64,000 nt of DNA from NCBI RefSeq assembly GCF_900101885.1, contig NZ_FNAN01000001.1, positions 1 through 64,000 of the forward strand. The letters run 5' to 3'. The notes beneath the pieces are model-generated. The model saw nothing but the letters and a program-made list of their open reading frames with translations, made no database searches and was not told the DNA's origin. Every line of letters starts with the position of its first letter. The stretch's first letter is position 1. Positions 28,159 through 34,713 of the stretch are shown here, in pieces. Source of the stretch: Dyadobacter soli (GTDB lineage: Bacteria > Bacteroidota > Bacteroidia > Cytophagales > Spirosomataceae). The position numbers were made by a program, and so were the translations under genes.

Positions 28159-29226
28159 ATGGAAACGCTGAACCTTGAAATCCTGAATCCCGGCCCCATC
28201 CTCACCGACATGCGGGGCCAATTGCAAACCCTGGCCATGCTGCCCCACCATTACCTCCGCCGTCCCACGCCCAGCGGCTCGCCCGATTTTTCGATATGGG
28301 ATTTTGGCGCCGGTCCGCTGGGTGTGCGGGAATCGGCGCTCCCCGAAGTGCTGCAACTCATGGGCATCCGCAGCCTCACGCTGAATACCGCGCAGGACCT
28401 GAGCCCGCTGTACCGCCTGAGCGCAGGCATCCCGCATACCGGCGACGAGGAGAATAAATGGCGATACCTGATGAGCGATGCCGTGACGCGCGTCTTGCAG
28501 CCGTTGCTCAGCAATTGCCGAACCATCGCATTCCACGACTGGGCCGGCCTTTCCGGCGCTTCCAATCTCTGGACGATCCTGCTCCGGGAGGCGATCAGGC
28601 CCCTCGGTTCGCAGGGTATCGAGTTCGTTTTCTACCTCGGTGATCCGCTCACCCGGCGCACATTTCAGGTGGAGGAGGCGATCGACGTTATCACCGATTT
28701 CTCCGAATACGGGCAGGTTACCATTGCGCTCGATGAAGAGGAGGCCGTTAAATTGTGGATGGTGCTGAATGGCGTGCACGAGTATGGCAGCGTGGTGAAC
28801 CAGACTTTCCCGGATTTGAAAAGAAAATACATTTCCATTTTCAGGACCATCAATATCGATCGCCTGGTGGTGTACTCGGCCACGCAGGTGATGTTGTTTA
28901 CCAAACAAACCCAGTTGGTACTCGCCCGCAAAAAAGTAGCGTCGTCGTTCGAGATTGCTCCCGAAGCCCGGGACCATTTCATGGAAGGTTTCTGCATTGG
29001 CCTGGTACGGCAGATGGACATCGTCCGGTGCCTCGCGCTGGGGCTGGTAGTCTTCGGCTCGCGGACCGAAAGACATTCCGTGGCAGACCATTCCGTCCCA
29101 ATCCGGCACAATACACACCGGATCGGTGCGACCCGGCAAGGTGCGACCCGGCAAGGGCTCGTCGATTACATTGATCAATGGGTCGACGACCTTCAACAGC
29201 AGGAAATCATGTATCTTTACCAGTAA
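28159..29226 (+). CDS. Unknown protein X1, paired with a sigma-54 activator
   Basis: I do not recognise the family of this 355-residue protein. It lacks a signal peptide and membrane helices. It is clearly a paralogue of the 287-residue protein at 37513-38376: shared patterns include LW..LL...IRPL, EF.FYLG.P, F.V.E..DV, G.VT.AL.E.EA..LW, IF.T..I.RL..YS and FxEGxxxGL. X1 carries an extra N-terminal region (about 1-100). In both loci the gene directly precedes a GAF-AAA-Fis activator, so a partnership such as signal binding, modulation of the activator or a shared target is inferred. It begins 19 bp after the bestrophin gene. Confidence 0.75.
   Translation: METLNLEILNPGPILTDMRGQLQTLAMLPHHYLRRPTPSGSPDFSIWDFGAGPLGVRESALPEVLQLMGIRSLTLNTAQDLSPLYRLSAGIPHTGDEENKWRYLMSDAVTRVLQPLLSNCRTIAFHDWAGLSGASNLWTILLREAIRPLGSQGIEFVFYLGDPLTRRTFQVEEAIDVITDFSEYGQVTIALDEEEAVKLWMVLNGVHEYGSVVNQTFPDLKRKYISIFRTINIDRLVVYSATQVMLFTKQTQLVLARKKVASSFEIAPEARDHFMEGFCIGLVRQMDIVRCLALGLVVFGSRTERHSVADHSVPIRHNTHRIGATRQGATRQGLVDYIDQWVDDLQQQEIMYLYQ
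29125..29154 (+). repeat. 15-bp tandem duplication inside X1
   Basis: GGTGCGACCCGGCAA occurs twice in direct succession, adding a GATRQ pair to the protein near residue 325. It is in frame, lies outside the region shared with X2, and looks like a recent slippage event. Confidence 0.8.
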
Positions 29227-29324
29227 TACATGTAATTACTGAAAGGCAATATTCCACAACAACAGGTCAACCGATGTGGGGATGAAGTGTGTGGGGCGTG
29301 AAACTTGTTGATAGGCAAACTAGT

Positions 29325-31406
29325 ATGCTTAAAAACGAAGAACTTGCGGAAAAGGAGCGGATCAACGAGGCTTTGCTCGAACTGAGCAACAGGATGGTGA
29401 AGGTGCGCGACCGAAGGGACCTTCTGCACGTGATCAATACCGGCCTGCGCAAGGCGATTAATTTCACGGCCTGCGTGATGACGATTCTCGACGACGTACA
29501 CCAGACCTACAAGGCCTTTCTGACGGACCCCGACTCCAAATCCCGCGATTATGCGGCCTATAACGAGGCGATCAGCACGCCATACCCGGTTGCGGACGGC
29601 ATTTACGACGTCGCGGCACAATCAGACGCGCCGGTACTGTTCGATATGCGGCGCATCGATGTGGCCAATGCACCCGTGTGGATCAAACTGCATTACGCCG
29701 CCGGAGCGCGGGAAATGGTGATTAAAGCCCTGCCTGGCGATGATGCCCGCAGGCACAGCCTGATTCTTTTTTCCGATGAAACCGGCACTTTCGACGATTG
29801 CGCATTGCATATCATCGAGCGCATTTCCAGCCAGCTATCTACGGCAGCCAGCAATATCACCGCCAACGAGGAAATTCTTAACAGGGAAAGCGAAAAGTCT
29901 TTTCTGCTCAATTTCAGCCAGAATATTGCCGCTGTTCGGACAAAGGCCGATCTGGAAACAACCATTTCCGACGCCCTGCAGCAACTGCTGAGCACGCGCC
30001 TCGCGATGATCAGGGTGATTGAGGACGATGGCGAGACACTAACGCCTTACCTCTGGGATATTTCACTTTTTAAGGATGTAATGGATATGTACGACCAACT
30101 CGCCAACCGGCGGGCGACGGTCGGCGAGTACTTCTTCGCGCAAGTGCTCGCGAGCAAGGAGCCGATCGTGATCGACATTGCTGAAGAAGAGCGGAAGGGT
30201 AACAGCCCGGCCTACATTGCATTCTGGAAAAAGTTGGGACTGAAAAACGTGTACGCATCCGCGTTGCGCGTAGGCGAGCAAAATGTGGGAACGATGTTTT
30301 TCCTCTCCGACGAGCTTAACCTGAGCCTGCTGAAAGGTCTCTGCGCGCAGATTTCCATTGCCATTTCGAATATCCGGGCCAATGAAAAGGTGCTGGCTTA
30401 CAAGCAATTGCTCGAAATCGAGAACGACCAGCTGAAAGAGCAGATCCGGACGATCTACAACTTCTCAGAGATCGTCGGCAGCGGTGCGGAAATGCAGGAA
30501 GTTTACCATTTAATGTCCCTCGTAGCCGATTCCGGTTCCACGGTTTTGCTCCTGGGTGAAACGGGTACGGGCAAAGAGCTCATCGCCCGCGCTATCCACA
30601 ATGCATCCCCGCGCAAGAACAAGCTGATGATCAAGGTCAACTGTGCCGCATTACCCGCCAGCCTGATCGAAAGTGAGTTATTCGGGCACGAAAAAGGTGC
30701 ATTTACGGGCGCGGTGGAGCGGCGTATCGGCAAGTTCGAGCTGGCCGACCAGAGCACATTGTTCCTCGACGAAATCGGTGAAATGCCCCTGGAAGCGCAG
30801 GTAAAGCTGCTGCGCGTTTTGCAGGAAAAGGAATTGGAAAGGATTGGGGGAAAAACGACTATTAAAGTCGATGTACGCATTATCGCGGCTACCAACCGCA
30901 ACCTGGAAGCGGAAGTGCGGGAAGGCCGCTTCCGCTCCGATCTTTATTACCGCCTCAATGTATTCCCGATCGTGCTACCGCCGCTGCGCAACCGTCCCGA
31001 CGACATTCTGCCGCTGGCGCATTTCTTCATAGACCGTTACAATAAAAATTCCGGCCGGAAGGTAACAGGTTTCTCACCCCGTGTCATTCAGGAGCTGCAA
31101 GCTTACCACTGGCCCGGCAACGTTCGCGAGCTCGAACACCTCATCGAGCGCAGCGTATTGCTGAACGAGGACGTGATGGTGCGGGAAATCCATTTACCTA
31201 AACCCATACCCACGGAAAAGGCGCTCGTCGCGCCGCTGAGCCAGACGCTCGCGGAAGTGGAGCGGGCCTACATCATCGAAGTATTGAAACAATTTCAGGG
31301 TAGGATTTCCGGGGCCGACGGCGCTGCCGAATTCCTCGATCTGCCTTCTACAACGCTACATTCCAAAATCAAAAAACTGAAAATCAGCAAGGCAGATTAC
31401 TTCTGA
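29325..31406 (+). CDS. Sigma-54-dependent activator with two GAF domains
   Basis: This 693-residue regulator opens with a coiled-coil-like segment and two GAF-type sensory regions (about 15-175 and 185-365). The AAA+ domain follows: Walker A GETGTGKE near 410, the sigma-54-contact loop GAFTGA near 458, and Walker [12 protein letters not shown]. The C-terminal Fis-type helix-turn-helix reads [20 protein letters not shown]. There is no receiver domain, so a small ligand bound by GAF is the likely signal. It is last in the hydrolase operon and so is probably self-activated. Start ATG 29325 is preferred over GTG 29289. The DNA-binding helix is nearly identical to that of the second activator (34714-37368). 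Confidence 0.92.
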   Translation: MLKNEELAEKERINEALLELSNRMVKVRDRRDLLHVINTGLRKAINFTACVMTILDDVHQTYKAFLTDPDSKSRDYAAYNEAISTPYPVADGIYDVAAQSDAPVLFDMRRIDVANAPVWIKLHYAAGAREMVIKALPGDDARRHSLILFSDETGTFDDCALHIIERISSQLSTAASNITANEEILNRESEKSFLLNFSQNIAAVRTKADLETTISDALQQLLSTRLAMIRVIEDDGETLTPYLWDISLFKDVMDMYDQLANRRATVGEYFFAQVLASKEPIVIDIAEEERKGNSPAYIAFWKKLGLKNVYASALRVGEQNVGTMFFLSDELNLSLLKGLCAQISIAISNIRANEKVLAYKQLLEIENDQLKEQIRTIYNFSEIVGSGAEMQEVYHLMSLVADSGSTVLLLGETGTGKELIARAIHNASPRKNKLMIKVNCAALPASLIESELFGHEKGAFTGAVERRIGKFELADQSTLFLDEIGEMPLEAQVKLLRVLQEKELERIGGKTTIKVDVRIIAATNRNLEAEVREGRFRSDLYYRLNVFPIVLPPLRNRPDDILPLAHFFIDRYNKNSGRKVTGFSPRVIQELQAYHWPGNVRELEHLIERSVLLNEDVMVREIHLPKPIPTEKALVAPLSQTLAEVERAYIIEVLKQFQGRISGADGAAEFLDLPSTTLHSKIKKLKISKADYF

Positions 31407-31417
31407 ACCTGCACACG

Positions 31418-31474
31418 AAAACGACTCGGTATTTAGCCTTTTCATCGTCAAATGGCTAAATGTCGCGTCGTTTT
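31418..31474 (+). promoter_or_regulatory. Upstream activator site 1 (inverted repeat)
   Basis: Arms of 21 bp at 31418-31438 and 31454-31474 are complementary at 18 positions, around a centre at 31446. Half-sites are AAAACGACTCGGTATTT and, on the minus strand, AAAACGACGCGACATTT. The centre lies 77 bp upstream of the -24 box at 31523. It directly follows the activator gene and precedes the YCII gene, which it should control. Confidence 0.85.
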
Positions 31475-31522
31475 GCATTGTACACAAATGGTAACGTGCT
31501 TGGTAATAGCCGGTTGACTGTT

Positions 31523-31538
31523 TGGCATAACGCTTGCA
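31523..31538 (+). promoter_or_regulatory. Sigma-54 promoter of the first YCII gene
   Basis: TGGCATAACGCTTGCA has the invariant GG and GC at the correct distance and a perfect TTGCA at -12. Transcription should start near 31549, 27 nt before the gene at 31576. Confidence 0.88.
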
Positions 31539-31575
31539 ATTTCTGGTGTAGCGACCACTTAGCTACACAAACACC

Positions 31576-31893
31576 ATGGAGTTCGTATTGGTATTCAGAA
31601 GGGATCATCGAAGCATTGCCCCGCCATTGGAAGAGGAAGATTTGCTCATGTACCGCAAGCATTGGCAGGACTGGTACCTCAGCCTCGCCGCCCGCCAGCG
31701 ACTCACCCGTCCCGTCCAGCGATGGGACACCCAGGGCATTGCCATCGGCCAGTCGGGGGTGCTGGAAAACGGGGGGACCGTCGAAGGACTGATCTTCATC
31801 GAAGCCGCCGACCGCGCCGAGGCCGCTGAAATCGCCAGGGATTGCCCGATACTGCTGCTGGGAGGATGCGTGGAGATTTTACAAGGCAAATGA
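31576..31893 (+). CDS. YCII-related domain protein
   Basis: This 105-residue protein has the ferredoxin-like fold of the YCII family, which is related to dehydrochlorinases, muconolactone isomerases and other small-molecule enzymes. Visible features are MEFVLVFRRD (first strand), the conserved hydrophilic helix with MYRKHWQDWYLSLAARQRL, then GGTVEGLIFIEAADRAEAAEIARDCPILLLGGCVEI. It is a single-gene unit with its own sigma-54 promoter and faces a paralogue (31963-32313) tail to tail. The exact reaction, if any, is unknown. Confidence 0.85.
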   Translation: MEFVLVFRRDHRSIAPPLEEEDLLMYRKHWQDWYLSLAARQRLTRPVQRWDTQGIAIGQSGVLENGGTVEGLIFIEAADRAEAAEIARDCPILLLGGCVEILQGK

Positions 31894-31910
31894 AACCGTC
31901 CGGAAACACG

Positions 31911-31935
31911 AACGCCCCGCATTATACGGGGCGTT
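31911..31935. terminator. Bidirectional terminator between the two YCII genes
   Basis: AACGCCCCG (31911-31919) and CGGGGCGTT (31927-31935) form a perfect 9-bp stem with loop CATTATA, between two convergent genes. It probably stops transcription from both sides; the T runs are short. Confidence 0.75.
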
Positions 31936-31962
31936 TGTGCTAGTTAGGAGTGAAATGCGTGA

Positions 31963-32313
31963 TTATTGCACCGGAGGAATGGCCATGCGTACCTCTACCG
32001 AAGCACCGAACTCGATGATCGGGCAGGCGCTTGCGATTTCAACGGCCTCCTCGTAGCTCTCTGCCTGAATAAGGATGAGCCCGCCGATGGATTGTTTGTT
32101 TTCTACAAACGGCCCTTTAGAAATCTCGTTACCCTTCTTAATCACGCGGCCGTCCACGTCCCATCTTTTGGGAGGAGCCACGAGGCGGCCCTTCGCGCCG
32201 ATGCCGGCGATCCAGTCCTGGTAAGGTTTCATGGCCGACTGCATTTGTGCAGGCGTTGGTATAGGATCTGCGCTGGTAATGTCTCTGTGGATAGCAATCA
32301 AAAAATCGTTCAT
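31963..32313 (-). CDS. YCII-related domain protein
   Basis: This 116-residue paralogue of the convergent YCII protein shows the same layout: MNDFLIAIHRD, MKPYQDWIAGIGAKGRLV, KGPFVENKQSIGGLILIQAESYEEAVEIASACPIIEFGASVEVR. This GPFxEx(K/G)...GGLILI form is the common 'YciI-like' type. It is the last gene of the minus-strand sigma-54 unit that begins at 34541. Function is not known for this group; a role with a small organic substrate is inferred from the fold and neighbours. Confidence 0.87.
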   Translation of the reverse strand: MNDFLIAIHRDITSADPIPTPAQMQSAMKPYQDWIAGIGAKGRLVAPPKRWDVDGRVIKKGNEISKGPFVENKQSIGGLILIQAESYEEAVEIASACPIIEFGASVEVRMAIPPVQ

Positions 32314-32363
32314 TGTTTTGAAAATTAAATAGTTAATAAAAAAATAAAAGGATTGAAAATGAA

Positions 32364-32591
32364 TTAATAACGGGCTCCTACGTGCAGGATCTCCCGGGCT
32401 TCTTCAAGAGAATAGTGTGCGGTAAGGTCTGCTTCCTCGATCATTTCCAGCACCTGGTCGTCGCTGAGCGAGGTGGTGGGTGATGACACCGAATCGAGTT
32501 CTATGAAATGCCCCAGCGCAAGGTCGTGGAGCATGCTGATAACGGTCCCCGAACAATCGCCGGGTAGCACTTTTACATGATATTGCTGCAT
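32364..32591 (-). CDS. Small protein of unknown function (75 residues)
   Basis: The 75-residue acidic protein starts MQQYHVKVLPGDCSGTVISML and ends with SLEEAREILHVGARY. It has no signal peptide, no membrane helix and no motif I can assign. It sits 15 bp after the pirin gene and 50 bp before the YCII gene in the same direction, so it is probably translated as part of that unit. Codon use and spacing support a real gene. Confidence 0.65.
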   Translation of the reverse strand: MQQYHVKVLPGDCSGTVISMLHDLALGHFIELDSVSSPTTSLSDDQVLEMIEEADLTAHYSLEEAREILHVGARY

Positions 32592-32606
32592 AATTTGGTT
32601 TGTAAT

Positions 32607-33485
32607 TCAGGTGGCTAAAACAATGGTCCTTTGGTCTCCTTCAATCCGGATAAAGCCCATCCGGCCCTCTTCAAAGTCTGAAATGGCTTTCCCGAGCTCT
32701 TCTTCGGAGCCCATAGCCATCGCGCCCGCGGAGAAGATCGGCTCACCGAGCGGCTTCCCGCTCAACAGGATGATCCGGGTGTCGGAAACGGCATTTAAAA
32801 TGAGTAATTCTTGCCGGTCGGAGCGGCCCGCGGCCATTACCTGGCCGGTGGTGATGATCCAGGATTTGTGGTCGTTGGCAAAAACGGCTTTCCCGGATAC
32901 GACGTAAATGGTCGCGGTCCACCCCGTCGGCAGGTCATGCTGGAACGAATGGCCCTGTTCAATGGTAATGTCGAGGAATGTCAGGCGGTCGGGTGTTTCG
33001 GCGGGATTGCTGCCGGCTTCGGTACGCCCGGCAACCACTTTCACGGCTGTTCCCTTGGAGGCAACCACGGGCATGTCGCGGCCATCGATAAACATCGACT
33101 GCGGAAGCTGTTGCTTGCGGTTTGCGGCGGTGTTTACGAAAATCTGCATACCATGCACGCGGGAGCCTTCGGGAACAGGGAATTCGGTGTGGACGATGCC
33201 CCGGCCCGCCCAGGTCCACATCAGGCTGCCGGGAGTGATCATGATGTCGGTTCCGGACGAATCGAGATTATGGTAATGGCCGGAATCTTCAAAAAGATAA
33301 CTCACTGCCGACATGCCTGCGTGCGGGTGCGGGCCGAAAACATCGGACGTCAACTCGAAATGATCGAAACCGATCAATGGGTCCAGAAGGCCGTTGAAAT
33401 GGATCGAGCGGACTTTCCGGGCGGCAAACTGCCCGTCCCCCGAACTCACGGTTTGAAATACCTTGGATACCTCTAAATGCTTCAT
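32607..33485 (-). CDS. Pirin-family protein
   Basis: This 292-residue bicupin fits the pirin family. The N-terminal cupin carries the metal-ligand set FGPHPHAGMSAVSYLFEDSGHYHNLDSSG (His residues near 52-54 and 70-73) and the conserved GSLMWTWAGRGIVHTEFP block, and the C-terminal cupin ends with GKPLGEPIFSAGAMAMGSEEELGKAISDFEEGRMG. Some pirins act as quercetinases or as redox-sensing co-regulators; which applies here is unclear. The metal ligands appear intact. It is the third gene of the sigma-54 unit starting at 34541. Confidence 0.9.
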   Translation of the reverse strand: MKHLEVSKVFQTVSSGDGQFAARKVRSIHFNGLLDPLIGFDHFELTSDVFGPHPHAGMSAVSYLFEDSGHYHNLDSSGTDIMITPGSLMWTWAGRGIVHTEFPVPEGSRVHGMQIFVNTAANRKQQLPQSMFIDGRDMPVVASKGTAVKVVAGRTEAGSNPAETPDRLTFLDITIEQGHSFQHDLPTGWTATIYVVSGKAVFANDHKSWIITTGQVMAAGRSDRQELLILNAVSDTRIILLSGKPLGEPIFSAGAMAMGSEEELGKAISDFEEGRMGFIRIEGDQRTIVLAT

Positions 33486-33512
33486 GACTGTATTTAAAAA
33501 TCTGTACTGTAT

Positions 33513-33537
33513 TGACCGCCGACGGCTGACCGCCGAC
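33513..33537 (+). repeat. Two copies of TGACCGCCGAC
   Basis: The 11-mer occurs at 33513-33523 and 33527-33537, between the pirin gene and the 57-residue gene. Further copies lie at 55948-55958 and, inverted, at 57023-57033, all in gaps or overlapping a gene end. Confidence 0.6.
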
Positions 33538-33560
33538 TTTGGATTTACTTACCGATAACG

Positions 33561-33734
33561 TTACTCGTCGTCGTCGAGCAACTGCTCGTGCATCCGGAGT
33601 GCGTCGTCCATGAATTCGCTGCCGTCGGAGCTGTGGTCCTCGTGGTGATGGATCTCCGTCGAAAGGATCTCGACCTGGTGTTTGTAGTTGTCGTCGGTGC
33701 CGTGGTTGTGCACCATTTGCATAAACAGGTTCAT
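33561..33734 (-). CDS. Acidic His-rich small protein (57 residues)
   Basis: A complete ATG-to-TAA frame of 57 codons encodes a protein starting MNLFMQMVHNHGTDDNYKHQ and ending MHEQLLDDDE. About a third of the residues are Asp, Glu or His, with a cluster EIHHHEDHSSD in the middle that could bind a metal. It has no signal peptide. It is the second gene of the sigma-54 unit, 57 bp after the NAD(P)-binding gene and 75 bp before the pirin gene, and codons resemble those of its neighbours. I do not know the family. Confidence 0.6.
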   Translation of the reverse strand: MNLFMQMVHNHGTDDNYKHQVEILSTEIHHHEDHSSDGSEFMDDALRMHEQLLDDDE

Positions 33735-33791
33735 AGTCGTAGTTGTTTATGGTTTAGAAATGATTGAAGAAAAGAATGATTACTGTAACGG

Positions 33792-34541
33792 TTATACGTT
33801 AACTGCGTCGAACCACTCGGTAAACTTGTCGGTACCTACGCGCGCATCGCCCGCAGGAAGCAGTACCACGTCCGAAAGCAATGCGCCGTAATAGGTGGCC
33901 TGGCTGTCGGTTACAACCGAGCGGGTATCGCCTTTCAGATTGAGGTATTTCTGCACGAGCTCAGCGAGCCTGAAACGCTCCGGCCCCGCGATTTCGATCA
34001 CACCGTTGTGCGGCGTATCGACGGCAACTTCGGTTACGGCAGCAGCAACGTCGTCCGAGGAAATGGGCTGCACATAAGCTGCCGACAGCCGTACGATCTG
34101 TCCCTGTGTGGCCGCCTGCGCAATGCCGCCCAGAAACTCGAAAAACTGCGTGGAATGCACTATGGTATAAGGCATACCCGATTCGCGGATCAGTTTTTCC
34201 TGCGCGATCTTACCCCGGAAATAACCGCTGTCCGAAAGCAGCTGCGTACCTACCACCGACAATGCAATGTGATGTTTCACGCCCGCCACCTTTTCGGCAG
34301 CCAGCAGGTTCCGGCCGGAGGTAGTGAAGAAATCGAGCACGGCCTGATCTTCGAAGGAAGGCGAATTGGCCACGTCGATCACTACGTCTGCGCCTGTCAG
34401 TGCATCCGCCAACCCTTCGCCGGTGATGGTATTGATGCCGGTATCGGGTGAGCCGGGGATCACATCGTGGCCCAGGTTTCTCAGGTTATTTACGACTTTA
34501 GAGCCGATGAGGCCGCTTCCGCCGATTACAACGATTTTCAT
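33792..34541 (-). CDS. NAD(P)-binding (atypical SDR, NmrA-like) protein
   Basis: This 249-residue protein begins with the dinucleotide-binding motif MKIVVIGGSGLIGSKVVNNL and continues with ADVVIDVANSPSFED, HHIALSVVG and GMPYTIVHSTQFFEF, typical of atypical short-chain dehydrogenases of the NmrA/HSCARG and SDR5 groups. These act as quinone or sugar-nucleotide reductases or as redox sensors. The canonical YxxxK pair is not evident, which is common in these groups. It is first in a minus-strand operon with a sigma-54 promoter 28 nt before its predicted transcript start. Confidence 0.87.
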   Translation of the reverse strand: MKIVVIGGSGLIGSKVVNNLRNLGHDVIPGSPDTGINTITGEGLADALTGADVVIDVANSPSFEDQAVLDFFTTSGRNLLAAEKVAGVKHHIALSVVGTQLLSDSGYFRGKIAQEKLIRESGMPYTIVHSTQFFEFLGGIAQAATQGQIVRLSAAYVQPISSDDVAAAVTEVAVDTPHNGVIEIAGPERFRLAELVQKYLNLKGDTRSVVTDSQATYYGALLSDVVLLPAGDARVGTDKFTEWFDAVNV

Positions 34542-34579
34542 GAGTGTTAAAGATTTTGGTTTGAAAACACTTAATAAGA

Positions 34580-34595
34580 ATCAATCGTCGTGCCA
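34580..34595 (-). promoter_or_regulatory. Sigma-54 promoter of the NAD(P)-binding/pirin operon
   Basis: Read on the minus strand the sequence is TGGCACGACGATTGAT. The -24 half is perfect; the -12 half is TTGA instead of TTGC, a departure from the usual GC. Spacing to the activator site (77.5 bp) and to the gene (transcript start near 34569, gene at 34541) matches the other units, which supports it. Confidence 0.75.
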
Positions 34596-34643
34596 AAGTA
34601 TTAATATACTGATAATTAAGTATTTATATAAAATTTTGTATTT

Positions 34644-34701
34644 AAAATCACGCGATATTTCGTCTAATGACATGCATCTGCTTTAAATATCGCGTGATCG
34701 G
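34644..34701 (-). promoter_or_regulatory. Upstream activator site 2 (inverted repeat)
   Basis: A perfect 14-bp inverted repeat (34647-34660 with 34685-34698) is centred at 34672.5. The left half-site is AAAATCACGCGATATTT (34644-34660); the right half on the minus strand ends in ATCACGCGATATTT. The centre is 77.5 bp upstream of the -24 box. Confidence 0.87.
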
Positions 34702-34713
34702 TTCCGGGCAGGA

